Of a DNA stretch of 56,013 nt, positions 30,301 to 43,300 are shown in pieces. Both the position numbers and the translations under genes were made by a program. A model generated the notes under the pieces. That model did no database searches. It had not been told where the DNA came from and saw only the letters and a list, made by a program, of their open reading frames with translations. Source of the DNA: Setaria digitata (lineage: Eukaryota; Nematoda; Chromadorea; Rhabditida; Setariidae); assembly GCA_003640385.1 (NCBI GenBank), contig RCAB01000418.1, positions 1-56,013 of the forward strand, given 5' to 3'. Each line of letters begins with the position of its first letter. The stretch's first letter is position 1.

Positions 30301-33300
30301 ATTTTGCGTTAAATAAATTTTTTCATACGAATGGGACGAAGTTCAACGTGCTTTATTAAAGGATTTTGAATCATTAGAATTATTCAACTATAAAAAAAAA
30401 TTGGTACAGTTATAATTCGGATGGTACAGGGGATTGGATAGAAAATCCTGGATGACTGATGAAAATTTAAAATTTTTGGAATTGTCAAAACGCTTCTGTT
30501 ATTATTATTTTAAAATGACCGTGTAACGGTTTATTCTTTTTTATGAAGTTTCAGAAGATGATCCTACAGGATTTTCTTTATTTACAAATGTTTACACATG
30601 TGCTAACGAATTTTTGGCATCACAAGTTGGGTACGTACGGGAGCAGTTTATCATTCATTTGCTTGATGAAGCTTTTGCGGTAAGCCGTAATTTTCTCGGA
30701 TTTTTCCGTCACTATTATTATTTTCAGAAAATACAGTAACATGCGATACGATTCATTATTTACACAATTTCAGCCATTTTCATATTTTTTTTCCACCAGC
30801 CATCTTCAACGGAATTATTGCTCCCTTCTCTTTAGTCTCGCAAAAAATTTCTTTGAAATAAAATTTTCAGAAAGCCTGTCATTTATTTGGTTGCGCGTCA
30901 CTTAATTCTTGGGATAAAGAGTTGCAGTTTTCGGGTGGTTTGCAACTAACGGACAGCTCAACTGATATAATAGACGCCGAAGAAAACGATGAACTGGAGG
31001 AGTCGTTGTTTGATTTGGCTCGAAAATTACCATTATTTCGGCAAAAGGCTGTACACTTAGCACATTCAGGAATTATTGGTCGAGGGGCAAAGCGGTTGGA
31101 AATTAAAAAGGTTAAGGTGGGATAACTAATCGGCACTTCAACTTTCTTTGATTGAATCAAATTTAGACGCATACTAATTTATTAGCTGAATGAAGTTTCG
31201 TGTGCAGATAGCCACCGCAGCACTTAAATAGGTTCATCTACCTTATCATTCTTTCAAGAATGTATTTGATCTGTTAATTAATGAAAATTTCAGATTTCCG
31301 TAACAACTACTTATTACATTAATTACATTACTGCTCTCAAGTTTACATTCAAGATTCCATTTGCACTGAAATTTTACACCTTATTATAAGTTTTTTGCAA
31401 CTTCATTTTTAAATCCTAAAATTATACAATCAGCTAATTAAAGCAGTATTTTAGAATGGAAGTACAATCCGCCGTTTAATTTTCTTTGAGTACCTTCAGC
31501 GATTTTGTAGTACGATAGGAGCGGATCGAAATTTGATACCGTATCAACAAGTTTATAAACAAGTGGTAAATTTTTAGGTTTTCTTGTCATTTTCTTCAAT
31601 TAAATTATACCTTAGTTTTGGTTTATTTTTGCATTTTCCTTTTCCTCAATTCTTTTGTAAGCAGTTTATTTAATTAGTTTATAGTAAAAGACAATATCCG
31701 AGTTGATTCCCAGTGTTCCAAACTGATAAAGAGAGGAAGCTTTCTTTTTTCCTTATCCATGACACCGAACATAAATGAGTCAAAGTGAGGTAGGAAGAAA
31801 TGAAACGATAATTAGCTAAGGTCATATTTCAATTTTAATTGGAACAAACATTTATAGTCCGAATTCGGTCGCAGTTGTGATTAACCAAGTTCTGGTTTTT
31901 ATATACACTTAGCTTTATAGGCAATACGATTAACAGATCGAGTGTGCAGAGATGGTCTTGCTGGTAGTTTCGTTTGGGAAGAATGGGAACAAGCACGTGA
32001 GATTATCCCGAGGTTATTTTTTTCTTAAAATTTCATAACTCCTCTGTATTCAAAAGTCGAAATTTCTGCTAATTTTTTTTTTTGTTCCATGTTAAAATAT
32101 TTTTCTGAACTTTTTTTTTAAATATTATAAACTGTTTGCAAAATGTCTTTGTGCAACCGGTATGTCTCTTCTGTTTTAATTTGTGCGGAAATACTGGCTT
32201 AAATTTGAGTGATCAGAAATCCCCCTTCCCTTAACAGTTTTGTTTGACAGGTATATCGCTGTTTCAAAAAGGCTGACGGAAATTCCAATCATTTGGGATG
32301 TAATGCTGGCATTGGCTGAAATACATCCTTGTTTATGGTATTGTTGTCCAATCTTGAAAGTTAGTACAACTTCTTCCAGTTTTTTCGAAACCATTTAGGA
32401 TTATTTTCAAATAATTGTAAAATATAGTATTTTCCTTCAAGATTCCGTTTTTGTTTGAAATTTTCCAGCTGTCAGAAATGTGTAATATATTGGAGGAGCA
32501 GTGGATAGGTAATCAGTAATTTATTAAACAGAGTAGAGTTGGAAGTGTTATCATTAAGGATTTGTTTCTATTACACTTAGTTTGGTTTCAGTCACTTCTG
32601 ATTTTCCATTTTGACATATTTTCGGTTCCGAAAAATATTTAACAGTTTCAGTTAATGGTAATTATTCAGCGACGAATATTCTCTAGTTATCTAGTAAATT
32701 TTGAAAAAAAAACCTGAATTTTTATTTTTATTCTTATCTTTATTTTCTTTTTGATATTTTAGGCATATCTTGCTGCCATTATGATACAATTTGAAAATAG
32801 TTCCGATCAAAAATCTCTGCCGCGTAAACAGCTTACAGACATGCTTGATAAATGGTTTTTGTTGTCTCGAAAGGTTTGAAAAATCATAGAAAAAATTTTT
32901 TTTCGTTATTATACTCTCAACGATCGTTGATGTTTCGCTCTCGATGTTTTCATAAAAAGAAATCTTTAAAGCCGAAGCTATCTAACCACAAAGAAGGAAA
33001 AATTTAGAAGTATTAAAGGCTTTTATTGGTTTTCAAGCCAGTGACAAAACAGATATTTAAAACTTATATTTTAATATTTAACCTTGTCACTGTTTAAAAA
33101 TTTAGTGAGGAAGCAATGTGATCAATCACCTAATTTCTTTGAATTTTTCTTTCTTTTTTTTTTTGAATTTTATCTTATCAACTTTTGTCTATTTGTTTTC
33201 AGTAACTTGGTCTTATTAATGAATTTGCAGGGTCAAATGTTGCCGCTACAAATGGTGCCATATTTTGAAGTAATTACAAGAGTAAGCAGTCGCGAAGGAT

Positions 33301-34326
33301 TCATTATTTTACTTGACATTTGGCAATATTTTCAGGTTTGTTTTTATTTTATTTGATAGTTATAGAATTTTAAGTATTTCAATCTATTTTTTTTTCGGTA
33401 CGTTTGTTTTGTAGTAGCTGGTACGCTATTTACGCCACTTTTTCAGATATTCCGTTTACCCTCGTATTTTTTTCTCTCGTTTTTGAAGAAAAACATCTAC
33501 GTTGATGTCATCAACGACATCACAAGAAATTTCCCTCAATATCTTGTTCTCTCGTTTAACATGTGCCAATAGTATTATTAACTGCTTGATAAGAGATCTA
33601 AAGTTGTAGTATTTATTTCATTTTTTGCATTATTATTAATAACAAGTAAGGCACTTATATATTAAAGCATGAATTAAATTTCAGAGTGTTTTGGATGCAG
33701 AAGTATCCGCAGCGAACATGATCAATGCTGCATTTGATCGGTCACTAAATTCACCTATCGATCCTATCCAAGTAAGTTGAAGTTGTTTAGGAATGAAAGA
33801 TTAATCAAAATCTCTTCCCAAAACTTATACTTTCTTTTGGTCCGACCAATTCTTTCAAAATTTTTTTTTGGATGCAAATCTTCTTTGATACTTTAAATGT
33901 ATATCCTTGTATTATCGAAAGTTTCCCTTTCTTTAACTTTTTCTTGGCATCTATTAGGAAGGAAAAATATTTTGCAAATATTATGTACTAGAGAATTTTT
34001 TACTCGCTATAAAATATACCTTATTTAGGCAATAAAGACTTGCAATGCATTTACCAGAAAAAAAAAAAAGAAATTTGCTTGCCATATCTCTTTGATAAGA
34101 AGGCGTGTGTCTAATATTCAAAATTTTCGTTTTATTATCATATACATGCACTAAATATTTAGTATCTATTATAATATTATCTGAATTCATGAGCTTTGTA
34201 GATCGATGACTTTTGCAGGGTGATGTGACCAAGTTCCGAGAATCATGTCGACTTGTTATACAGCGAAACATTGCAAAACTCGGTTTCATTTTTCCATTAA
34301 TATTTGGTGATGAGCTGAATTTATGA
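24366..34326 (+). CDS. ints-5: Integrator complex subunit 5, 28 exons, about 1081 aa
   Basis: Integrator is a nuclear complex that cleaves snRNA 3' ends and ends early RNA polymerase II transcription; in animals INTS5 is part of its PP2A phosphatase module with INTS6 and INTS8. Exons: 24366-24461, 24596-24753, 25121-25203, 25769-25875, 26458-26615, 26913-27002, 27190-27271, 27642-27770, 27890-28025, 28168-28365, 28582-28643, 28769-28911, 29139-29247, 29343-29487, 29675-29798, 29870-29960, 30100-30262, 30555-30679, 30871-31110, 31455-31565, 31921-32012, 32251-32359, 32469-32508, 32581-32624 (weak), 32763-32873, 33231-33335, 33685-33771, 34219-34326. Motifs shared in order with human INTS5 (1019 aa): RPAVLNYI near residue 85, [18 protein letters not shown] at 233-250, HSGIIGRG at 798-805, [16 protein letters not shown] near 900, and QRNIAKLG at 1061-1068. 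Between them similarity is low. The exon ending 31110 could instead end at 31116. The protein is predicted to be all-helical repeats. Confidence 0.88.
28969..28992. repeat. (TA)12 microsatellite in an INTS5 intron
   Basis: An uninterrupted TA run lies 57 bases after the donor at 28912. A shorter TA run is at 29814-29826 in a later intron of the same gene. Confidence 0.9.
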
Positions 34327-37300
34327 TTATCTGTTACATTCTGGAATCCTATCAAATCAGATTCTTTTACATTTTTCTGTACTTTTTGTTCGGCAAAAGC
34401 TGTATCTTGTTAAGTTGTTCAAGGATGAATCTGTTGGTTTTCATTATCTCAACCCAAAGTCTTTTTTCTTTTGGTCAAAAAACGATGTATATTTGGTTTG
34501 AAACAATTTAAGTTTTATTTCGCACATTTTGAAAATTTGCTACCTTTTAATCATATAAATTCCAGTTATGATTCATGATCTGAAGTTATTATTTTTGTTA
34601 TTTCTTTTCTTTATGCTTTATGGGTGTGTTAATTTTTAGAACTTGATTTTGACACTTCTGAATGTTTTTGCGGACATTATTAAAGTGCCTTATATAAATT
34701 AGTTTTTTATGCTTTTGTTTTTTGACTTCATATTCAATGAATTCTTACTGATCTCATGTATTATTGTTATTGGACAGTGGTTTTTTTTTATGATACCTCA
34801 TTCTTGATTAGATAAAAGAAGATTTCATTACCTTTCTTGGAGAAAAAAAGTACAAATCTGAACCCGTATTTCAGTTTGTTCTCATTATAATGGAAGATTT
34901 CGTAGATTTGTATTTAAGGTAGCTTCTAATAAGTTTCGTTATAAAAAATTTACTGTCATTTGTTCATCACTGTTAAAACTGTCCTTTCTCATAGTCTTTT
35001 TCCGTGCAGCTTCAAGGAATACAGATAATACTTTCCACTTTCAACATGTTGTATCTTTTGAACGCTGCAAAACTTGGCATTAAGTTTTATAGGAATGAAA
35101 CAGAAGGAAAATGAAAATCCAGAAACCGAGTGGAAATTCTTTGTTGATTCATGCAGTATGCATCAATAGATCCGTGAGTTATAAATGAAAAATAGCGCTA
35201 TTGATTTGAGGAATACGTGAATATACATATTTTTCAAAGTTTTAATTTGCAGTTAATTTCTGAACGAATTTTTGGCTGGCTTTAGAGAATTAAAAATCTT
35301 CAAGCTGAACTTTTGTTGGCCACTATTTACGGATAAATCTGGCTTATTAATTAACAAGGTTTTGCTGTTGTATTTAATCTTATTATTCCACAAACTGCAA
35401 TGTTGTGAGCCTTATATCTGTTACTGAGAGTATTCTAATGTATAAATGCACCTTAAATTGGGTGTTTTTCAGCCAGCAACCAAATGAAATGAAATATTTA
35501 CTTTAGTATCTTTGCACAAAAGGAATCGATTGCTGTACTGCATAAAGAAATGAATGAACTCATTTTAAAGCGGTAGTATGAACGATGGCTATTTCCCGGT
35601 ATCTTCTGTTTATCCAGTCCACTTCTACAGAAAGTCTGAATTTCATTTACGACTGAAATGAAATATTCGAGCATAGTTTGTTTTGGAATGCGCCATAAAT
35701 CTGATCGGAATTTTCATTTGTTCATTCAGAACTTCATGACTTTTACACTAAGCTCTCCATTCTCTTCTTTTTTATAATCACTAAAATACTCCTTGCTAAG
35801 CGATTTATCCTGGAATCTTATAGTGATAGAGGTTTGACGAGGAACAGTTTGAACATGGTGGAAAATTTTTCCTTTAGAAAAATAAAAATTGTCATAAAAG
35901 AAAAAAATTTATACTTTCACTCTGAGAGCATGTCAGTAATTTCTCTGTAAAGAGTCTTACCTGTTTAAAGTAGGCGAATTTAATTTGATATAGAAATCAA
36001 GTACCAGAAACCATACCTATTATTTATGCTTTTTTCATTTCCATTGTATATTAATTAAACTGTTGGCATATATATTACTGACAAGTTCACTTGAATACGT
36101 GGGAAAAATAAAATTATTGATGACGAGATGGAATGGAACCGTAAATATCTAAATATAATAACGTAATTGTTTGCTTACATAGAACTTATGGACGATAATT
36201 CTGCGAACAAATTTTATCTTTCATATCATTGATAAAGTTTGCGAAAAAGGGAATTTAATTGCCTTTCGTTCGTCACTTACCTGAGATAATAAAGCAGATA
36301 ATTTCACTAGAAATTAGAAATGTGAAATTGGACATGTATGTGAGAATACTTGAAACAGAAGCAAAATTACGGGGTTTACGATTTGACTTTTCTAAAAGTA
36401 GTAAGCGGAAATCAATGGGAACAAAAAACTTAAACAATATGCTTTTTGTTCGATGGTTATATTTATGATAAAGAATTACATGAAAAAAAATTATTTTAAA
36501 AATTGACAAATTATCGGTGATTCATGGTCATCCGTGCAGGTAAATCTCGAATAATCAGAAAATTTGCTAGACAAAAATTATTGTTATCTTCATATGGCAG
36601 CATTCAATTTGAAGTGGACAAGCGAAATTCACTCCTAAAACATCCATCAGACGTTAGGGATGATGCGTAATAGTTTCAGCCTCGTATTGCTCATTAGGCT
36701 AATAATATTTTTCGAATTTGTTTTGTCCCTAATTGAGAACTTTGAAACTTCTACAGTCAGTTTTGGCCTCTTGAATCTTAATATAATATAATATTATATT
36801 ATTATTAGTCGACAAGTTTTATGTTGTAGCATCCTCGACATTTATATTATTTGTTAGCGGATGAGAAATAATACAAGACATGTTGTTGAATTGTGTCTTG
36901 GAATTCGCCTTTTTTTTTTGCTTCATTTAATTTAAAAAAAAATTTAGTAACCACTATTCTGTAGAAATTTTTTTTATTTATTTATTTCTTTAATTAGCAC
37001 TAAGATGGAATAATACCCACTTCAACTATATTTTCGTTCTCTGCTTAAAATAGAATTTGATTCATATTTTAACATATCATTTTATCCGATATTTGCTTTA
37101 TGGAATATTAAGTTAAAATTTTCAAATATTTAATCCGAAAGAACTGTCTCAAAAAAAAAAAAAAAAAAAAAGAAAATCATGCAAGTTGCTGCAAATTGGT
37201 AGTTGCCAAACAATGACTATGAATGATTTGTAGGTGATACTTTGTCTAATTAAACTTTTAATTAAAGCTATCCCCCTGGATCCAACTGACAAATCGTGTT

Positions 37301-40300
37301 ATTTAACATTTTTCTACTTTTTACATTAATTAAGGTTTGTGAGTGAGAAAAATTCATCGTTAACGAGTGAGTGAAAATCAGAAATAACTTCCAAGCTAGA
37401 AGTATTACCTAATGAATTCTATTTGACAACTTTTTTACATTGTTGGTGTGAAGAAACATGAAGAATTATCATCGGATTTCATCAAGCATTTCATTTTTCT
37501 AATGTGCTTTATCAGTTTTTTCTATTAAAGTTTGAAAGTCTCATTTCCTGTTGGCTTGGCCAAAAATCAAAAGCATCATCTCTTTTATTACCATAGCCAA
37601 AAAAAAAAAAGCAACTGTTTATTGGCCAAAACAGTTCATCTTGTTTCAACTTTGGAAAAGCGAAATTACAGAAGTGAAAAGATGCAATTTAATAATAGAC
37701 ATTAATTAGATGATAAATGCAAGAAATTAAAATAATTTTAAGTGGGAAAAAATAAGAGCAGTGGAATTGTGTTTGGGGATGTAAATGTAAGTGTATAATG
37801 CACTTCCTGTTTAAATAACTCTTAAAAAAAAAAAAAAAAATTGAATTTTTCATTGGATATTACATTTCTAAAGGATTCTTGATCAAACTGCACAAATATT
37901 CGTTCTGATTTCATCCTCTTTTTTCCTTCGTCAATTTCTTGCAGAAAACTAAATTAACATTTCCTTCCGGTTCGCTGATTAACATTTTTAAGAAGGAATA
38001 GTAATATCATATATGACTGATAGTGAAAGCTACCATGTATTGTTTATTATCGGTAATCAGACATTCGAAATACTTCAGATGTGCCATTACATTATCATTT
38101 TTTAAACAATATTTAGAAACTAAAACTTTTTTCCAGTTAAAACTCATTCATTACTATGTTTGACCTTTAAAAAGGGATGTATGAAATTACTCAATTAGTT
38201 GATAAATTATATCAACAAAATTATGCTATTATGTTCATTAAAAAAGATAATAATAATTCTTACTTAATACCGATTCTTTTCTCATCTTCTTTTTATATAA
38301 TATTTCTTAATTTGAAAAAAAAAAAAAAAAACTTTTTTACAGTCTTCATTTTTCTTCCTATTCTTTTGCTTTTTTTTTTTCGTTTTTTCTTTTCTCCATT
38401 ATCATTTAGAAAGTATTATGTTCAAATGCAATGTTAATTATTGATCATCAATTTCGATCAATTTAGAATTCACCTGCATTTCAGAACTATATACCTATCC
38501 TAATAAGGTACATACATATACATTATACATTGCATCTTTTTTCCTATTTCTTGATAAAGGAAAATGTTTTCTTCTTGGACTCATGTGAGGTTTTTTTTTT
38601 GATTGAACTTAAAATTTTGATAAAAACGTAGGATGAAAAACTGTCAGAAATTGAAAATAATTTTGTGTTGTCAATATATGTCTTCTTTCTTTTCTTTTTT
38701 TTCTTTTTTTTTTTTATCACCAGACTTTCGTCAGTTCTTCCCCTTCATCAGATTTGAAAAATTAATGCAAAATTAGAGAAAAGAGGAGAAGGCCAGCTCT
38801 GTTTATTTGACAGTTTTGTTTTTATTTGATTTTGGAGCTCCTTTTTAAGTTACTTCAATATAACGCCTGGCTAAATGTGTAATTCAATTTATTTTCTATC
38901 ATTTATTTGCTTTTTCTATATCTTCAAATATTTACCTCGTATTTTGATAAATTTATTCTGACTGTTTTTCTATACATTTCTGTAGAGAAATACATGGAAG
39001 CAGATTCCATGTCCATAATTAATAAAACAAGAGAAGAATGGTTAGTGTATGTTTGATCCGACTTGAAATGAGTTTTAAGTGCACTCTCAAATTAGTCTTT
39101 TTTTTTATTTTTCCTTTATTCAGCTGTTTGTTTTATTTTCGACCGGTTTGTTTTCATTTCTTTTCATTGATGTTTTTTCCTCTATAGTGAATTTCAATTA
39201 ACAATTTTAATTTATTGTCTTAAACAAATAAACAAATATTAAATAGTTAATTGTAAAATGATGAATTGAACTGAACTATGCTAACTTCTTTTATTCTTTT
39301 CAACTTCCAATTTGAAATTATCTTATGTCATATAAATGACAAGTGAAAGGTTCTTCTTTTATGGCACAACTGATATTTGCAGCATTTTTCTCCCAGTAAA
39401 TTAGAAACAAAGTGACGCTTCGGTGCGACTTTTATTTGAATGGAAATTTTTCATAATGATTTTAAATTTATCATTCGTGGGCATAGATCATATGATGGAA
39501 TCTTAGTTTCGGTTTACTAAATACAGCTGTATATTTTGCCATTAGGACTCAGTAAATAATTTGTAAAACTCTTCTAAACACTTTTTATCACTGAATTTTT
39601 TTTTTCATTTGTTTATATATCACATAAGTTAAATTTATATCACACAAGTTAAACTTAAGTTACGTTTTAAGCGTTGATTCTCTGTTACGATAAATTCACA
39701 CTTTCATTTGATTATGAGAGAGGAAGAGGAAGGAAAAAGAAAAAAAAAATGATTTTTTTTTTGTTTTTATTGCTGATATTTCTGCTTACTGTGTATGTAA
39801 GCTAAGCAACGAATAATTTTGTGAGGTGATTAATCAATTAACCTTTGATTGTATAACTAATCAGTTAGTAAGTTGATAATGTGAGAGTATTTATAAACGC
39901 TCGATAACTTTTCCGATTGCATATGTTGCCAAGGTAAATATTGAACTATTAGCTCATTATCACTTGAGAAATATTTTTAATTATCAATAAAATGGTCATT
40001 TAAAAAATGACTGAATTTTTTTGTGTCTTAATTATGATCTGCAATATTTTTTCCCCATAATTTTCAAGCAATTTAAAATTTGTTCGACGAGAAGATGATA
40101 AGAAACGGAAGCTGAAAGAAATAAGGAAGTTCTTTGTAATTTACTAATTACTTTATTACGTTGGAAGAAACAGACTTCACTTTACATTTAGACAGCTATT
40201 TTGTTTTGTTCATTCTCAAATTTATTCTTATGTTTATTCAGTTTCTGAAAATTAATTTCAGTTCTTCGCCGATCGTTTTATTTTTGAGGGAACTTTCATG

Positions 40301-43300
40301 CTTAAAATAAACGAATATTTATCTAGCACTTCTTTTCAATGTTATCAGTCTAGGAGCTAGATTAAAGAAATATTGTAAAGGAACTAATAAAACTATCAAT
40401 AAAGCATTTTATTTAACTTGTCATAAATCCAGCAGAAACTTTTTCTTCCTGTTGTTTGCTGAACTAATTAATTCCCTGTAATTAACAAAACATAAAATAA
40501 AACATTTAAATTTCGATTATTGCCTAATTATTTCGCTCTTAAACGATGAAAAGATTGCAGGTCGAGAGAGTATGGCGCTAATGTTACTAATGCTTTAAAG
40601 AAAAAGGCAATTAGCCCTAAATATCATCAAACTGAAATTTCAGTACCACCGCTTTTTCCGTTCTTTCATCATCAACCGAAAAACTGTTGTTTGTCGCTAT
40701 CAGTCAATTAATAGTTTAATTTCGAGCACTTTTTTTTTTACTAATTAGAAATTCGGCCGACTACAATTTATTTACTACCATTGAAGTATCTGAATTTCTT
40801 GTTTTTTCCCCCCCAAAAAAAATTCCTTGTCTTTTCTTAAATATTCTTTCCAATTTTTTCTTTTCTTTTTTTTTTGTTTCGTTAAACAATTTCTTTCCAC
40901 CATAACTCTCTGTGGCTGTTTGCGTTTAAAATAAATTTAATTAGTAAGTTTGCATCTACAAGTTATATCCATCATAGGTAACTTAAAAAGCGCTTCATTT
41001 ATTAAATTTATGCATTATTCGTGATGAGTATATTTTGCCTTTCTTTTACATTTGTAGAATAAGAAGAAATCTATCCAAAATTAAGTTTATTATAAAATGT
41101 GCAGTAAAAGCAATTATAATTTGCATACAATATGCATAGCCGTAAGTGTGACACCAAAACTCACAAATAAATATATATTAATAATCTGTTAGCAGTGCAT
41201 TTCTTAAATTTATGTTATTATGAATGAGTTTTACAAATAAAAAAATAAAAAACTTCGAATATAAATTTTTAATGAGAATGAATTTTATTTTATTTATTTA
41301 TTTTTTTGAAAGGTTATATGACTAAAAGCAAAACTTCATTCTTTCTTTTTCTTTCGTCCGCTTAATTATAAAATTGAAATCCTCGACAATGTTCTCTGCA
41401 TTCAACATTTATTGTTAAAAACAAGTTAAAAAGATCTAGGAAAGCATGTTATTGTTTAATTTTTTTTTTTTAATTATTTTATTTCTTTTATTTTTAGAGA
41501 AGAAAATTTCAAAGTGAAATTTTTACTCTTCTGCTAATAAATTTGTTAGCTGAATGATTACCTAAATTTACAAATGTATCAGTCAGTTATAAAAATCATT
41601 TAAGTAATGTCATTTTGGCATACTAAAAAAGTTTCACTGTTTCTTCTTTTATTCAGTGCTTAACACTCCATTAGAATTATGCGGTTCTTTTCTTTGTCAG
41701 GGAACAAATCTATTAAATAAAAGTGATCTAATTTTTTCTTTTTTTTTTGTATTAAAAAGAAAAATCACTGAGAAATTGAACAACCTTATTATTTCAAAGA
41801 TGAAAAATTATTACAAATTTTAAACAATGCACAATGTAAGAAGTGAAAATAGATTTCTAATAAATCAAATTCTTGTTTATGAAATTATGCTTAATTAATC
41901 AAAAAAAAAAATTTATTTCAAAATCAAAAGAAAAAAAGGGAAGAAAAGAAGGATGGAATGGGAATGTCAATAAACCTATTAATTAAATTATGGAGTGGCA
42001 ATGTTGTACAGTATTTCTTTTCTTTTTTTTTAATAGTCTTTTTATTCCGGTTTCATGAAAATTTTCTACTGTCTTACGGTTCAGACTAAGAAAGCTGCCT
42101 GACAGTTGACACTAAAAATTTTTCCTTTACGAGTTATTTCTTTTTGTTTTGAGCGAAGAGATAGACTTTCCTTAATTGACTACAGTTATGTGATCGTGCA
42201 TCACATTGATCGTATCTAGAAATATTATCCTATCACATCAGTGGAATTGCGATCAGTCATACTCAGAAAGTTTTTGGTAATTATTTGGATGAAAATGAAC
42301 AAAGAAATGAACGAAAAAAGACAAATAGATGAAACAAATAAATGAAATTAATTAGGATGAATTAATTAATTAGCTAACTAATTAAAATAAAACAGAATAA
42401 ATAATTAAACATATAAAATTAAACAAAATATTATTAAACGACTGATACGTTTAAACCGTTTCAATCATCACAAATATTTATTTTTTTACTTTATTTGCGA
42501 TAATTATTTCAGTTATGTTTTCGTAATCTTGGAATTGCAAAAAATGATTGTTTATGACGTAGTTATTTCTCTTTTTTTTCCGTTTTTTCATTTTTTCTAA
42601 ATAAAAGAAGGTGAACTTTTATTGGAGAAACAGGAATGAGACACTACACAATGTGTCAAATAGGGCAATTTGCCTTGTGATTTCATCATTATCAAACCAA
42701 CCAGGTTGAATAGAGTTTTGTTATCAGTCGTTATCTATCTATCATTTATCAGTTAGCTCATCATTATTCGTTTATCTTCTAGCATTGTTTTTTAATTACT
42801 AAATTTATGACACATTTTCAAGTATCTCAAGCAAAGTGTTAATTTTCATCATGAATAATATATACCTTTTAGTTCTGAAATAATTTATAATCGTCGATTT
42901 CAGCTACACAAATAGTTATTAGTGATTAAAACTGAAGTTTGTTCATTAAAAAAAAAAAAAAAAAAAAAAAAAACGAAAAAAAAAATAAGTGACAATATTT
43001 TGAAAATTTTTTTTGTCTTGTAAATACAATTTTTCCTATAAACACCGCTGAATTTGTTACTGAAAATAATTTACATCTTGTTCCTTTTTTTTTTTTTTTT
43101 TTGAAGGCTTCCTTCAAATTGCTTCTTTCTGATAGCTTTTTCATGTGAAATTTTCTATGACCTATTAGTAGTTAATTTTGTGAAGCCAAAAATTTGTATA
43201 AAAATATTCGATAACTCTTGCAAATTGTGCCAGTGAACTTTTAGAAGGAGCAAGAAAAAGTAAGAAAAAGATGATAACTGCAATTGAATTTTAAATTTTA

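Noticed and set aside
33981..34355. 124-codon minus-strand open frame
   Set aside because: It lies across the last INTS5 exon and its intron on the opposite strand; a shadow of the real gene with no motif.
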